64,000 nucleotides of DNA from Bradyrhizobium cytisi. GTDB lineage: Bacteria; Pseudomonadota; Alphaproteobacteria; Rhizobiales; Xanthobacteraceae. The notes below the pieces were generated by a model that saw only the letters and a program-made list of their open reading frames with translations, was not told the origin of the DNA and did not search any database. Position numbers and translations under genes: made by a program. Positions 8,795-17,130 of the stretch are shown here, one piece after another. The DNA is taken from the NCBI RefSeq assembly GCF_008123515.1, contig NZ_VSSR01000034.1, forward strand, positions 1-64,000, in the 5' to 3' direction. Position 1 is the first letter of the stretch. Each line of letters starts with the position of its first letter.

Positions 8795-9586
8795 ATGAAA
8801 GTCGCCTCGACTGGCTTGGAACTGAACGTTGAAGAGCGCGGCGGCGGCAATCTGTCACTTGTGTTTTTGCATTACTGGGGCGGCTCATCCCGCACCTGGA
8901 AGCACGTCACTGCCAAGCTGGCGCCGCACTTTCGCACCGTCGCTATCGATCATCGCGGCTGGGGCGAGTCCGATGCGCCAAGCGATGGATATGCTTTGGC
9001 CGATCTTGCGGCTGATGCCGAAGGAGTGATCCAGGCACTCCAGCTGAAGCGCTATGTGCTCATCGGGCATTCCATGGGCGGCAAGGTTGCCCAGCTCATG
9101 GCATCCCGTCGGCCCGCTGGGCTGGCCGGCCTCATTCTCGTAGCGCCGTCTCCGCCTCAACCCATGACGATGCCGGCGGACGCGCGCGAGATGATGGCTG
9201 GGTCGTACGCCTCGCGCCAAGCCGTGGAGGCGGCCATAGACAATGTGTTGACAGCCAAACCGCTCTCCGCCGCGGATCGCGAACAGGTGATAACGGACAG
9301 TCTGCGCGGCGCGGCTGCGGCGAAGATTGCCTGGCCGAGAGCCACCAGCTTGGAAGACATCACGGCTCAGGTCGGCGCGATCAACGTTCCCACGATTGTG
9401 GTTGCTGGTGAATTGGACCGTGTGGATAGCCCCGACTTGCTAAGAGCAGAATTGCTCTCCCGAGTTCCGCTAGCCGTCATGCGTGAGCTGCCCGGCACGG
9501 GGCACTTGTCGATGCTGGAATCGCCTGATGCGCTGGTCTCGATTATCGAGGATTTCTGCCTTTCATTGAGCGGCTCCACGCGGTGA
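8795..9586 (+). CDS. Alpha/beta hydrolase
   Basis: The 263-aa protein is an alpha/beta-fold hydrolase. It has the nucleophile elbow GHSMGGKVAQ with Ser93, an acid residue in VAGELDRVDSP (Asp at about 208) and the catalytic His in GTGHLSMLE (about 237). The oxyanion region HYWGGSSRTW follows the first strand, as in esterases and enol-lactone hydrolases. AAAAGGAG before the ATG supports the start. No signal peptide is present, so it is cytoplasmic. It is divergent from a LysR regulator that probably controls it. The substrate is not identifiable. Confidence 0.88.
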   Translation: MKVASTGLELNVEERGGGNLSLVFLHYWGGSSRTWKHVTAKLAPHFRTVAIDHRGWGESDAPSDGYALADLAADAEGVIQALQLKRYVLIGHSMGGKVAQLMASRRPAGLAGLILVAPSPPQPMTMPADAREMMAGSYASRQAVEAAIDNVLTAKPLSAADREQVITDSLRGAAAAKIAWPRATSLEDITAQVGAINVPTIVVAGELDRVDSPDLLRAELLSRVPLAVMRELPGTGHLSMLESPDALVSIIEDFCLSLSGSTR

Positions 9587-9621
9587 TGATCCAAGCTTGC
9601 ATCGGATATACCCCATCGCTC

Positions 9622-10089
9622 TCACCTGTCGAGGTCATGAATCTCAGGCCGCAGAACGCCGGCGTCATCCAGATCGAGCGTTGCCAATGTGACCGGCAAT
9701 TTGAAGCGCCTCGGGCCGGCGCTTCCCGGGTTCAAGAACAGCATTCCGTTGATCCTGTTGATCTGCACCCGATGCGAGTGACCGGAAATCACGGCGTCAA
9801 TGTCGTGAGCCGCCGGGTCGATCCGTAGAGCCTTGAGATCGTGCAAGAGATAGAAGCAGCGGCCGCCGAGGAGGAGCGTTTCGGTTTCAGGATAGTGCTT
9901 CGCCCAATCGCCGACATCGACATTTCCTCTGATCGCCGTAACGGGCGCAATTCGCCGGAGCCGTTCCAGAACTTCCGGCGCGCCGATATCGCCTGCGTGG
10001 ATGATGTGCGACACGCCGGCAAGGCATTGTTCTACCTCCGGCCTCAGGAGACCGTGCGTGTCTGAGATCACTCCGATCCTCAACGACAT
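9622..10089 (-). CDS. YfcE/MJ0936-type metallophosphoesterase
   Basis: The 155-aa protein carries the metal-binding motifs of small calcineurin-like phosphodiesterases in order: ISDTHG (Asp10, His12), HAGDIG, RGNVD and SGHSHR. This matches the YfcE/MJ0936 group in length. Such enzymes hydrolyse phosphodiesters with Mn or Ni in vitro; the biological substrate is usually unknown. It is a cytoplasmic protein without signal peptide. The TauE-type exporter gene ends upstream at 10126, leaving 36 bases, so the two may share a transcript. Confidence 0.88.
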   Translation of the reverse strand: MSLRIGVISDTHGLLRPEVEQCLAGVSHIIHAGDIGAPEVLERLRRIAPVTAIRGNVDVGDWAKHYPETETLLLGGRCFYLLHDLKALRIDPAAHDIDAVISGHSHRVQINRINGMLFLNPGSAGPRRFKLPVTLATLDLDDAGVLRPEIHDLDR

Positions 10090-10125
10090 GTCGGGCCGAA
10101 ACTCCAGTGCGAGGGTGCGTAACCC

Positions 10126-10863
10126 TCACGTTTGAATAGCGGTCCACAGCATCGAGAGTCCGGCTGCGATCATGATCGCGTCCATCACCAGGCGGAACAT
10201 CTCGGGCTTCAGGTGCAGCACGAAGCGTTTTGCGATGAAAGCGCCGGCCATCAGTGACGAGCCCGCGACCAGACCCTTGATGAAGACCTCTTGCGTGAGG
10301 GCGCCGAAACGTTCGAACGTCACGGATTTGGCGAAGTAGAGACCAAGCGAGGCGGCGGCCTCGGTCGCGAGAAAGGCGCCTTTGGAAAGGCCGTAGAACA
10401 GGAACAGCGGTACGCTGAGCGGACCGGTCGAGACCACGATGCCGGTGAGATAGCCGATGATCGCGCCGCCGATCGCGAGATGCCAGAGGTTGGCCTTGAG
10501 GTCGTGCCGCGCCAGCCAGTGCCGCACCGGCACCATCGCGATCAGGAACATGCCGATGGCGAGATCGACGGCATGCGAGGGCAGGGCGAGCAGCGTCCGT
10601 GCGCCCAGCACCGCAGCCGGAATGCCCGTGACCGAATAGGCCAGACAGGCCCGCCAGTCGACCTCGCGCCACCACGCCAGGATCCGCGAAAAATTCGCCA
10701 TCACGGAGGCGACCGCCATGATCGGCACGGCTTCCTTCGGCCCATAGGCATAGACCAGCACCGGCATCAGCATGATCGACGATCCCGTGCCGACGATGCC
10801 TGAGATGGTGCCGGCGACGAGGCCGACGGCGAGGACGAAAAGAAAGGCCAAATGACTCTCCAC
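10126..10863 (-). CDS. Sulfite exporter TauE/SafE family membrane protein
   Basis: The 245-aa protein is almost wholly hydrophobic, with about seven to eight membrane segments. It has the internal pattern of the TauE/SafE family: GTISGIVGTGSSIMLMPVLVY near the start and YLTGIVVSTGPLSVPLFLFYG in the second half, matching the glycine-rich N-terminal halves of each repeat. The family moves sulfite, sulfoacetate or other organic anions across the inner membrane. Substrate is unknown here. It precedes the phosphodiesterase on the same strand. Confidence 0.88.
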   Translation of the reverse strand: MESHLAFLFVLAVGLVAGTISGIVGTGSSIMLMPVLVYAYGPKEAVPIMAVASVMANFSRILAWWREVDWRACLAYSVTGIPAAVLGARTLLALPSHAVDLAIGMFLIAMVPVRHWLARHDLKANLWHLAIGGAIIGYLTGIVVSTGPLSVPLFLFYGLSKGAFLATEAAASLGLYFAKSVTFERFGALTQEVFIKGLVAGSSLMAGAFIAKRFVLHLKPEMFRLVMDAIMIAAGLSMLWTAIQT

Positions 10864-10951
10864 GAATCGGAAGAGTTTAGCCGCGGCCAGCGATGTGGGC
10901 GATCCATGTTAGGCGGGGGAACCGATCGCTTTGCGCATGGCAGGCAGGCTG

Positions 10952-11398
10952 TCAGCCTTGTTCGTCCATGACGCGCAGCTTCTCGACGCGGCGGCGGAAA
11001 TCCTCGTCGGTGGAGAATTCCGCGGACAGGTAGGAGGAGACGAGATCGACGGCGAGCCATGCCCCGACGATCTGCGCGCCGATGCACATCACGTTTACGT
11101 CGTCGTGCTCGACGCTCTGATGGGCGGAGTGGATATCATGGCAGACCGCGGCGCGGATGCCCTTCATCTTGTTGGCTGCGATCGAGGCGCCGACGCCGGT
11201 GCCGCAGACCATGATGCCGCGCGCGGCTTCGCCCGACGTCACCTTCTGCGCCACGGCGCGTGCGATGTCGGGGAAGTCGACCGGCTTGTCGTCGTAGGAG
11301 CCGATGTCGACGATGTCGTGGCCAAGCTTGCGGATATGGTCGATGACGGTCTGCTTGAGCGGCCAGCCGGCGTGGTCGGATCCGATGACGAGACGCAT
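10952..11398 (-). CDS. rpiB: RpiB-family sugar phosphate isomerase
   Basis: The 148-aa protein is of the RpiB/LacAB family, which interconverts aldose and ketose phosphates. It has GSDHAGWPLK near the start, Cys65 in the active-site loop GIMVCGTGVGASIAANK and the segment CHDIHSAHQSVEHDDVNVMC. AAGGA six bases before ATG 11398 sets this start over the upstream ATG at 11422. It is the last gene of the GntR-controlled unit, 67 bases behind the binding protein with a hairpin between. True ribose-5-phosphate isomerase activity is possible, but RpiB homologues next to sugar-acid or tetritol genes act on tetrulose phosphates, so the substrate is open. Confidence 0.85.
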   Translation of the reverse strand: MRLVIGSDHAGWPLKQTVIDHIRKLGHDIVDIGSYDDKPVDFPDIARAVAQKVTSGEAARGIMVCGTGVGASIAANKMKGIRAAVCHDIHSAHQSVEHDDVNVMCIGAQIVGAWLAVDLVSSYLSAEFSTDEDFRRRVEKLRVMDEQG

Positions 11399-11424
11399 GT
11401 GATGTCCTTCTTGATTTTGCATAG

Positions 11425-11454
11425 GTCGTGACAGCCGCGAGTGGCCGTCACGAC
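11425..11454. terminator. Hairpin between binding-protein gene and rpiB
   Basis: Arms GTCGTGACAGCC and GGCCGTCACGAC have one mismatch that becomes a G-U pair in RNA, with a 6-base loop. Located just past the binding-protein stop (11466), it could lower transcription into rpiB or protect the upstream mRNA. No T tract follows. Confidence 0.5.
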
Positions 11455-11465
11455 TATTTCTGGTC

Positions 11466-12260
11466 CTAGCTACGCATGTCGGGCGGCAGTTCGACGCCGT
11501 GGAATTTCTTGTAGATCGCGTTGAGCTTGCCGTTCTTGACGTTCTCGGTGATCCAGACGTTGAGCTTGTCCATCAGGCGCTGCTCGCCCTTCTTCAGGCC
11601 GATGGCGAGATCGAAGGTTGCCAGCGGAATCCTGGACTCGAACACGCGCGCGGGGTTCTTCACGCCGATCTGGTTGATGATCGTCGCGGACGAGGCGACG
11701 CAGTCGACCTGGCCCGAGACGGCGGCCGTCACCATGGTGGCGTCGTCGTCGTAGCGGGCGATTTTGAGGTCCTTGTCCTTCATGTTGGACAGGGTGGTGT
11801 CCTGCGTGGTGCCGCGCGAAACGCCGATCGACTTGTCCTTGAGGTCGGGCCAGTCCTTGATATTCAGCGACTTCAGGCAGCCAATGTCGGACTGCAGCGT
11901 GGCGTAACGCTTGGTGAAATCGATGACCTTGGCACGCTCGGGTGTCACCGACAGGGTCGAGATGATGATGTCGGCCTTGCCGGTCAGGACGTTCGGAATA
12001 CGCGTCGCGCCCGTGGTCTGGACAAGTTCGAGCTCGAGCCCCCAGTCCTTGGCAAGCAGCTGCGCCACTTCGACATCGGAGCCGGTCGGCTTCATGCTGG
12101 AATCCATCATGCCCGACGGCGGAATGGCGACGTCCGTCGAAATGCGGATCTTCTTGGCCTGCATGATGTCGTCGAGCAGGTCGGCTGATGCGGGCGTTGC
12201 TGATATCATGACGAGGCCGCATAGCGCGGCAGCAGCGGCCAGCAATGTTTTATTGGTCAT
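11466..12260 (-). CDS. Amino acid ABC transporter substrate-binding protein (family 3)
   Basis: The 264-aa periplasmic receptor has a signal peptide (residues 1-26, ending PASA) and the SBP_bac_3 pattern: IRISTDVAIPPSGMMD, GSDVEVAQLLAKDWGLELELVQTTGATRIPNVLTGKADIII, and SVTPERAKVIDFTKRYATL. These are the family features of polar amino acid receptors. The frame stays open upstream into the ATPase gene, but MTNKTLL has the signal peptide and GGAGA lies close upstream, so ATG 12260 is used. It belongs with the ATPase and two permeases upstream. The ligand is not evident; the linked dehydrogenase and isomerase leave a hydroxy acid or modified sugar acid open. Confidence 0.9.
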   Translation of the reverse strand: MTNKTLLAAAAALCGLVMISATPASADLLDDIMQAKKIRISTDVAIPPSGMMDSSMKPTGSDVEVAQLLAKDWGLELELVQTTGATRIPNVLTGKADIIISTLSVTPERAKVIDFTKRYATLQSDIGCLKSLNIKDWPDLKDKSIGVSRGTTQDTTLSNMKDKDLKIARYDDDATMVTAAVSGQVDCVASSATIINQIGVKNPARVFESRIPLATFDLAIGLKKGEQRLMDKLNVWITENVKNGKLNAIYKKFHGVELPPDMRS

Positions 12261-12280
12261 CCCTAGTTCTCCTCTCCCTG

Positions 12281-13039
12281 TTATGATTTTAAGTTTCCCG
12301 TGCCCACGAATTGCGTGAGCTCGGGGGTCGTCGGCGACGTCAGGATCGAGGCGGGTCCGGTCTCGTGGACCTTGCCGCGATGCATGAACACGATCCGGTC
12401 GGCGATGCCTTTGGCAAACCCCATCTCGTGGGTGACCATCACCATGGTCATGCCGTCGGCCGCGAGCTGCTCGATCACCCTCAGCACTTCGGCGGTGAGC
12501 TCCGGATCGAGCGCCGAGGTGACTTCGTCGAACAGCATGACCTTCGGCTGCATCGCCAGCGAGCGGGCGATCGCGGCGCGCTGCTGCTGGCCGCCCGAGA
12601 GCTGCTCGGGATAAGCGAGCAGCTTCTCTTCGAGTCCGACCTGCGCCAGCACCTTGCGCGCGAGGTCCTTCGCTTGCGATGTTGCCATGCCCTTCACCGC
12701 GCAAGGCGCAAGCGTGATGTTCTGCTCGATCGTCAGGTGCGGAAACAGATTGTAGCTCTGGAACACGATGCCGACGTCCTGTCGCAGCGCGCGGAGGTCG
12801 ACGTCGGGCCGGTCGACCCGGTGTCCGCAGACCACGATCTCGCCGCCATCGACCTTTTCAAAGCGATCAATGCAGCGCAGCGCCGTGCTCTTGCCGGAGC
12901 CGGAGCGGCCGATCATCGCCAGCACCTCGCCGCGCTCGACGGCGAAGCTGACGCCATCGAGCACCCGGAGCGGGCCAAAGCTCTTCTGCACGTCGCGGAG
13001 CGACACGATGGGTTCGGGCGAGGGGGTGCTTTGTTGCAT
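12281..13039 (-). CDS. Amino acid ABC transporter ATP-binding protein
   Basis: The 252-aa ATPase has Walker A GRSGSGKST (about 44-52), Q-loop VFQSYNLFPHLT, signature LSGGQQQR, Walker B VMLFDEVTSALDPE and the switch His in VTHEMGFA. The VFQ..NLFPH and EVTSALDPE forms are typical of GlnQ/HisP polar amino acid importers. The start at ATG 13039 follows the permease stop with one base between (TGACATG), showing coupling; the frame also opens upstream to 13069. It energises the permease pair next to it. Confidence 0.93.
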   Translation of the reverse strand: MQQSTPSPEPIVSLRDVQKSFGPLRVLDGVSFAVERGEVLAMIGRSGSGKSTALRCIDRFEKVDGGEIVVCGHRVDRPDVDLRALRQDVGIVFQSYNLFPHLTIEQNITLAPCAVKGMATSQAKDLARKVLAQVGLEEKLLAYPEQLSGGQQQRAAIARSLAMQPKVMLFDEVTSALDPELTAEVLRVIEQLAADGMTMVMVTHEMGFAKGIADRIVFMHRGKVHETGPASILTSPTTPELTQFVGTGNLKS

Positions 13040-13040
13040 G

Positions 13041-13715
13041 TCAGGCTGACGCGAGGTTGGACCTGCCACGTCCCATGCGCCGTTCGAGCTTCTGGCTGAA
13101 CAGCGAGAGGGGATAACACATGGCGAAATAGACGACGGCGATGATTGCGTAGATGGCGAACGGTTCGAACAGCGAGTTGTTGACGATCTGGCCGGAGCGC
13201 ATCAGCTCGACGAAGCCGACGACGGAGGCGAGCGAGGTGTTCTTGATGATTTGCACCATGAATCCGACGGTCGGAGGCGTCGCGATGCGGATGGCCTGCG
13301 GCAGGATCACCTTCATCATGCGCTGGGTCCGGCTCAGCGCCAGGCCTTCAGCCGCCTCCCATTGCGACTTCGGCACGGACTGGATGCAGCCGCGCCAGAT
13401 CTCGCCGAGATAGGCGGCGACATACAGCGTCAGCGAGGCGCCGGCGGCGGTGAGTGACGAGACCTTGAGGCCGATCGCGGCGAGGCCAAAATAGCCGAGG
13501 AACAGGATGACCAGCAGCGGCGTGCCCTGGATCAGCTGGACATAGACGGCGCTGGCGAGCCGCACGGATTTGAGCGGCGATATCCGCGCGAGCGCGATTG
13601 CAAAGCCGACGATGCCGCCGCCGATCAGCGCGATCACGGATAGACCAATCGTCCACAGCGCGCCTTGGCCGAGGAACGTCAGATGATTGATGTTGAGATG
13701 TCCGCCCATGGTCAT
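13041..13715 (-). CDS. Amino acid ABC transporter permease (second of pair)
   Basis: The 224-aa inner membrane protein is of the HisM/GlnP type. It has an N-terminal TM segment (LGQGALWTIGLSVIALIGGG), the segment QGTPLLVILFLGYFGL and the EAA-like loop EAAEGLALSRTQRMMKVILPQA that docks the ATPase. The start at ATG 13715 overlaps the context of the upstream permease stop (TGAGATG), which supports coupling; the frame itself extends to 13760. It forms a heterodimer channel with the permease encoded at 13717-14400. Confidence 0.92.
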   Translation of the reverse strand: MTMGGHLNINHLTFLGQGALWTIGLSVIALIGGGIVGFAIALARISPLKSVRLASAVYVQLIQGTPLLVILFLGYFGLAAIGLKVSSLTAAGASLTLYVAAYLGEIWRGCIQSVPKSQWEAAEGLALSRTQRMMKVILPQAIRIATPPTVGFMVQIIKNTSLASVVGFVELMRSGQIVNNSLFEPFAIYAIIAVVYFAMCYPLSLFSQKLERRMGRGRSNLASA

Positions 13716-13716
13716 C

Positions 13717-14400
13717 TCACAGCGGCGTGCCGAGCCGGCGCCGGCGCGGAAACAGCACAAGCCCGAGACCCCAGAAACCCGCGCGCATGACCAGCGACAG
13801 GGCGATGTAGAGCACGGCGACGATGATGTAGGCCTCGAAAGCGCGGTAGGTGTCGGACTGGATGTAGTTGGCGACCGCGGTGAGTTCTTCGGCCGAGATC
13901 TGCGAACAGACCGAGGAGGCCAGCATCAACAGCACGAACTGGCTGGTGAGGGCCGGATAAACCTTCTCGATCGCCGGCAGCAGGATGATGTGCCAGTAGA
14001 TCTGGAGGCGCGATAGCGCGAGCCCCTCGGCCGCCTCGATCTGCCCGCGCGGGATGGCCTCGAAGCCGGCGCGCATGATCTCGGCGGTATAGGCGCCGAC
14101 ATTGATGGTCAGCGCCGCGACTGCCACCGTGAAGGCCGAAAGTTTCAACCCCAAGCTAGCAAGGCCGAAATAGACCAGGAAGATCTGCACCAGCAGTGGC
14201 GTGTTGCGGATGGACTCGACATAGACCTTGCAGGCGCCCGCGATCAGCGAGCTCTGCGAGCTGCGGCCGACGGCTGCGAGCGTGCCGAACAGGGCGCCGA
14301 GCACAGTCGCAAAGAAAGCCAACTCCAGCGTCAACGCGGCACCGCCGAGCAAGCTCGGCCATCGCTCCAGCACTGCGGGGAAGTCGAGTTGGAGGCTCAT
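13717..14400 (-). CDS. Amino acid ABC transporter permease (first of pair)
   Basis: The 227-aa protein is a five-TM HisQ/GlnP-like permease. ALTLELAFFATVLGALFGTL forms the first membrane segment, RNTPLLVQIFLVYFGL the conserved R-x-T-P-L segment, and EAAEGLALSRLQIYWHIILLPA the ATPase-docking loop. It is 10 bases downstream of the dehydrogenase gene and is followed directly by the second permease. Both permeases share the same EAAEGLALS motif, so they are paralogues that form one channel. Confidence 0.92.
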   Translation of the reverse strand: MSLQLDFPAVLERWPSLLGGAALTLELAFFATVLGALFGTLAAVGRSSQSSLIAGACKVYVESIRNTPLLVQIFLVYFGLASLGLKLSAFTVAVAALTINVGAYTAEIMRAGFEAIPRGQIEAAEGLALSRLQIYWHIILLPAIEKVYPALTSQFVLLMLASSVCSQISAEELTAVANYIQSDTYRAFEAYIIVAVLYIALSLVMRAGFWGLGLVLFPRRRRLGTPL

Positions 14401-14410
14401 CGTCGTCGGG

Positions 14411-15310
14411 TCAACCCGTCACCTGGTTGGTCATGCGGTCGTAGACGCGAAACAGCGCCTGGTTGCCGTTGCTTCCTTCGCCGTGCGCGCGTGCATCGAC
14501 ATATTGGCTGGTGACCAGCGCGGTGCCGGGCAGGGGGACGTTCAGCGCCTGCGCATGCTCCTGCACCAGGCGGAGGTCCTTCAGCATCAGGTCGATGCGA
14601 AAGCCGGCGCCGGTATCGCCCGCGATCATGGACGGGCCGAGCTTGTCGAGCATCCAGGATGCAGCGGAGCCACCGAGCAGCACCCGGCGCAGCAGATCGA
14701 GATCGACGCCCGAGGCGCGCCCGAGCGCGAGCGCTTCGCAGATCGCCTGGATGTTGATGCCGCAGATGAGCTGATTGCAGAGTTTGACGGTCTGGCCGGC
14801 GCCGCTGGCGCCGGCATGCGTGATGGTGGTGCCCATCGCGCGGAAGAACGGTTCGGCCTTGGCAAAGGCGTCAGCCTCGCCGCCGGCCATGATCGAGAGC
14901 GCGGCGTTCTTGGCGCCCAGCGGCCCGCCGGAGACGGGCGCGTCGATGAAGCTCACGCCAACCTTTTGCAGGTCGGCATGGATGCGGCGCACGGCGACCG
15001 GTGAGATCGTGCTCATGTCGACGATCAGTTTGCCGGGCGGTGGTGATTTCAAAAGACCGTTCTCGCCGTAAACGGTCGCTTCGACGTGAGGCGTGTCGGG
15101 CAGCATCGTTATGACGATGTCGGCGCGCTGCGCGGCGTCTGCCGGAGTTCTCGCGCGGCTCGCGCCTTCCTTGACGATATCGGCCACAGCGGCTTCGTTG
15201 AGATCGAAGGCGCTGACCGTGTGGCCGGCCTTCAACAGGTTGCGCACCATCTCAAGGCCCATCGTCCCAACGCCGATGAAGCCGACGCTGCCCTTGTCAT
15301 CCCGTCCCAT
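14411..15310 (-). CDS. NAD(P)-dependent oxidoreductase, 3-hydroxyisobutyrate dehydrogenase family
   Basis: The 299-aa protein is a beta-hydroxyacid dehydrogenase. It shows the Rossmann motif GFIGVGTMG (10-18), DAPVSGGPLGAKNAALSIM with the substrate-binding SGG at 127-129, and the catalytic Lys176 in GAGQTVKLCNQ. Family members oxidise 3-hydroxyisobutyrate, tartronate semialdehyde, L-threonate or related acids. ATG 15310 (MGRDDKGSVGFIGVG) is the sensible start, although the frame is open into the regulator gene. It lies between a GntR/FCD regulator and an ABC importer, so it probably oxidises the imported compound or a product of it. Confidence 0.88.
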   Translation of the reverse strand: MGRDDKGSVGFIGVGTMGLEMVRNLLKAGHTVSAFDLNEAAVADIVKEGASRARTPADAAQRADIVITMLPDTPHVEATVYGENGLLKSPPPGKLIVDMSTISPVAVRRIHADLQKVGVSFIDAPVSGGPLGAKNAALSIMAGGEADAFAKAEPFFRAMGTTITHAGASGAGQTVKLCNQLICGINIQAICEALALGRASGVDLDLLRRVLLGGSAASWMLDKLGPSMIAGDTGAGFRIDLMLKDLRLVQEHAQALNVPLPGTALVTSQYVDARAHGEGSNGNQALFRVYDRMTNQVTG

Positions 15311-15345
15311 GTTGCCCGTCCGTTTCTTGATTGGTCTGTTCGCGG

Positions 15346-16086
15346 TCAGCGCGAGGCGCTGGTCTTGTCCATGTCGCCGACGACGGCGCGCCGCCGGTAT
15401 TCGTCGCCGATGGCAAAATGCTTGCGCAGCGTTGCATCTGCGCGCTCGGGATCGCGCGCGATGACTGCTTCGAAGATGCGGCGGTGGTCGTCGATCAGAT
15501 AAGTCTTCATCGACGGGAAGGCCTGCACCAGCTCGCGGCGGCTGCGATGCGAATGCGTCAGCAGACCGGCCATCGAATTGTGCAGGACGGTCAGCGTTTC
15601 CGAGTGCGAGGACAGGACGATGGAACGATGGAATTCGAAGTCGGCCATGCCGCCGGCGTCCGCCTCGTCGATGGTCTCCTCGATCTTCGCAAGCGAGCGC
15701 TGGAGGCGCTCGAAATCGGCAATGTTGGCGCGCTCGCAGGCGAGCCGGATCGCCTGACACTCGATCGCGACGCGCGCCTGCATGACGTCGTCGACCATGT
15801 CCGCCTGCTGGGCGAGGGCGAAGGCGAAGAAGTCGTTGAGCACCGAGACGTCAGGCCGCGTCACCACGGTGCCGATGCGGTCGCGGATTTCGACGATGCC
15901 GAGCACGGTGAGAGCGCGCAGCGCCTCGCGGACGATGGGGCGGCTGACGCCGAGGAGGCTGGCGAGCTCGCGTTCGGAGATCAGGCGGTCGCCGGGCTTT
16001 AGCGAGCCTGCGAGCAGTTGCTCCCGCAAGAAGGCAAACACCTTCTCGAAGCCCTTTTCGCCTTCGGCGGCCCGCTTGAGTTCCAT
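15346..16086 (-). CDS. GntR family regulator with FCD domain
   Basis: The 246-aa protein has a winged helix at about 15-80 (SERELASLLGVSRPIVREALRALTVLGIVEIRDRIGTVV) and a C-terminal all-helical FCD domain with acid/His metal ligands (DFEFHRSIV, then THSHRSRRE and DDHRRIFEAVIARD). This is the FadR/LldR/PdhR branch, usually repressors released by organic acids. Its gene is first in the seven-gene unit and a TGGT-N3-ACCA site lies 25 bases upstream of its ATG, so autoregulation and control of the transporter and dehydrogenase are likely. The effector is unknown. Confidence 0.92.
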   Translation of the reverse strand: MELKRAAEGEKGFEKVFAFLREQLLAGSLKPGDRLISERELASLLGVSRPIVREALRALTVLGIVEIRDRIGTVVTRPDVSVLNDFFAFALAQQADMVDDVMQARVAIECQAIRLACERANIADFERLQRSLAKIEETIDEADAGGMADFEFHRSIVLSSHSETLTVLHNSMAGLLTHSHRSRRELVQAFPSMKTYLIDDHRRIFEAVIARDPERADATLRKHFAIGDEYRRRAVVGDMDKTSASR

Positions 16087-16110
16087 TCCCGTCTCGTCTT
16101 GAGCTGACCT

Positions 16111-16121
16111 TGGTTAGACCA
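16111..16121. promoter_or_regulatory. TGGT-N3-ACCA operator of the GntR/FCD regulator
   Basis: The sequence TGGTTAGACCA is an exact match to the TGGTNNNACCA core bound by FadR-subfamily GntR proteins. It lies upstream of the gntR start on the side where the promoter of the whole unit must be. Family knowledge and position support an operator; binding is untested. Confidence 0.65.
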
Positions 16122-16265
16122 GTAGGATGACCAGATCGCGACGTCAAGGGCATTGGTTAATCGCGCGTGTCGCAGGCACCCACAATGCGAGCGGGTCGCC
16201 GGCCTGATCCTTAGAATTTGAAGTGTATTGATCGGAGTGCTCGCCCAAAGAATTTGAGGTCCGCC

Positions 16266-16574
16266 ATGCCCGATCACCATTGCTTCTCCGCCCTCGACCG
16301 CCATGCGGTGCTCGGCGGATCCGACAACGGCTTTCCCTGGTATGCCGGCGCGATGCTTGCGGTCGAGGCCAGCGAGGTGGTGCGGCTGCGCTGCGAGAGG
16401 CTCAGTCATGGCGACGAGGCGGCCGGGCAGGAGGCCGTGCTGATGGTGAGCGAGAAAATCGCTGCCGCTTTCGAAGCGTTTGCGAGCCTGCTTGCGGGCG
16501 CGACGCCGGCCTCGGTCGTCCAGCGCTATCGCGAGCACGTGGCCGCGAACGCCAAGCGGCTGTCCGCAAACTAG
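16266..16574 (+). CDS. Hypothetical protein
   Basis: The 102-aa soluble protein begins MPDHHCFSALDRHAVL. ATG 16266 is preceded by GAGG at six bases, which decides it over the upstream ATG at 16218. The C-terminal half is Ala-rich and helical (EKIAAAFEAFASLLAGATPASVVQRYREHVAANAKRLSAN). No domain is recognised. It stands alone between the divergent gntR unit and the GFA-type gene. Normal codon usage and the RBS argue that it is real. Confidence 0.65.
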   Translation: MPDHHCFSALDRHAVLGGSDNGFPWYAGAMLAVEASEVVRLRCERLSHGDEAAGQEAVLMVSEKIAAAFEAFASLLAGATPASVVQRYREHVAANAKRLSAN

Positions 16575-16662
16575 ACCCTTCGACCGAGCGGCTCGCTGCT
16601 GACAGCATGTTGGCAGCAGTGGCGGGCTATGACCACCTCCTGACAAAGGGAGGATGCGGGAC

Positions 16663-17031
16663 ATGCCGATCGAGGCAAGCTGTCATTGCGGTGAGACGGT
16701 GTTCGAGGTGACAGAGGCGCCATCGAGCGTAACGTGTTGCACCTGTTCCCTCTGCGCCAAGCGAGGGGCGCTGTGGGCCTATTACAAGCCGGCGCAATTC
16801 CGACTGCTGTCACCGCCGGAGAACGTGGCGACCTACCTCTGGGGCAGCCGCACCGTCAAACATCATTTCTGCGCAAACTGTGGCTGCGGCACATACTCGG
16901 AATCGCCGGATTGGTCGACGGGCAAGCCCGATTTCGACAATCCCAAGGTCGGCGTCAATGCGCGCCTGTTCGACGATTTCGATCTCGAAGCGGTGCCGGT
17001 GAATGTGATCGACGGCAAGAACCTGTGGTAA
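16663..17031 (+). CDS. GFA/CENP-V domain protein
   Basis: The 122-aa protein has the Cys-rich zinc fold of the glutathione-dependent formaldehyde-activating (GFA) family: SCHCGETVFEV, TCCTCSLCAKRGALWAYY and HHFCANCGCGTYS. These supply the seven Cys ligands of two zinc sites. A GGGAGG lies directly against the ATG at 16654, too close to serve it, so the in-frame ATG at 16663 (MPIEASCHCG) is preferred. The enzymatic role of this family is uncertain; formaldehyde activation is shown only for a few members. Confidence 0.85.
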   Translation: MPIEASCHCGETVFEVTEAPSSVTCCTCSLCAKRGALWAYYKPAQFRLLSPPENVATYLWGSRTVKHHFCANCGCGTYSESPDWSTGKPDFDNPKVGVNARLFDDFDLEAVPVNVIDGKNLW

Positions 17032-17130
17032 GGGCGCAGTCCCGCGCATAGCTCCTGCACGATCGTCCTCTTGAGGCCGTCCAGGAAAGCTGATTTGTTT
17101 CCGGCCCAAGAAAAAGGGGAGGAAGCTATC

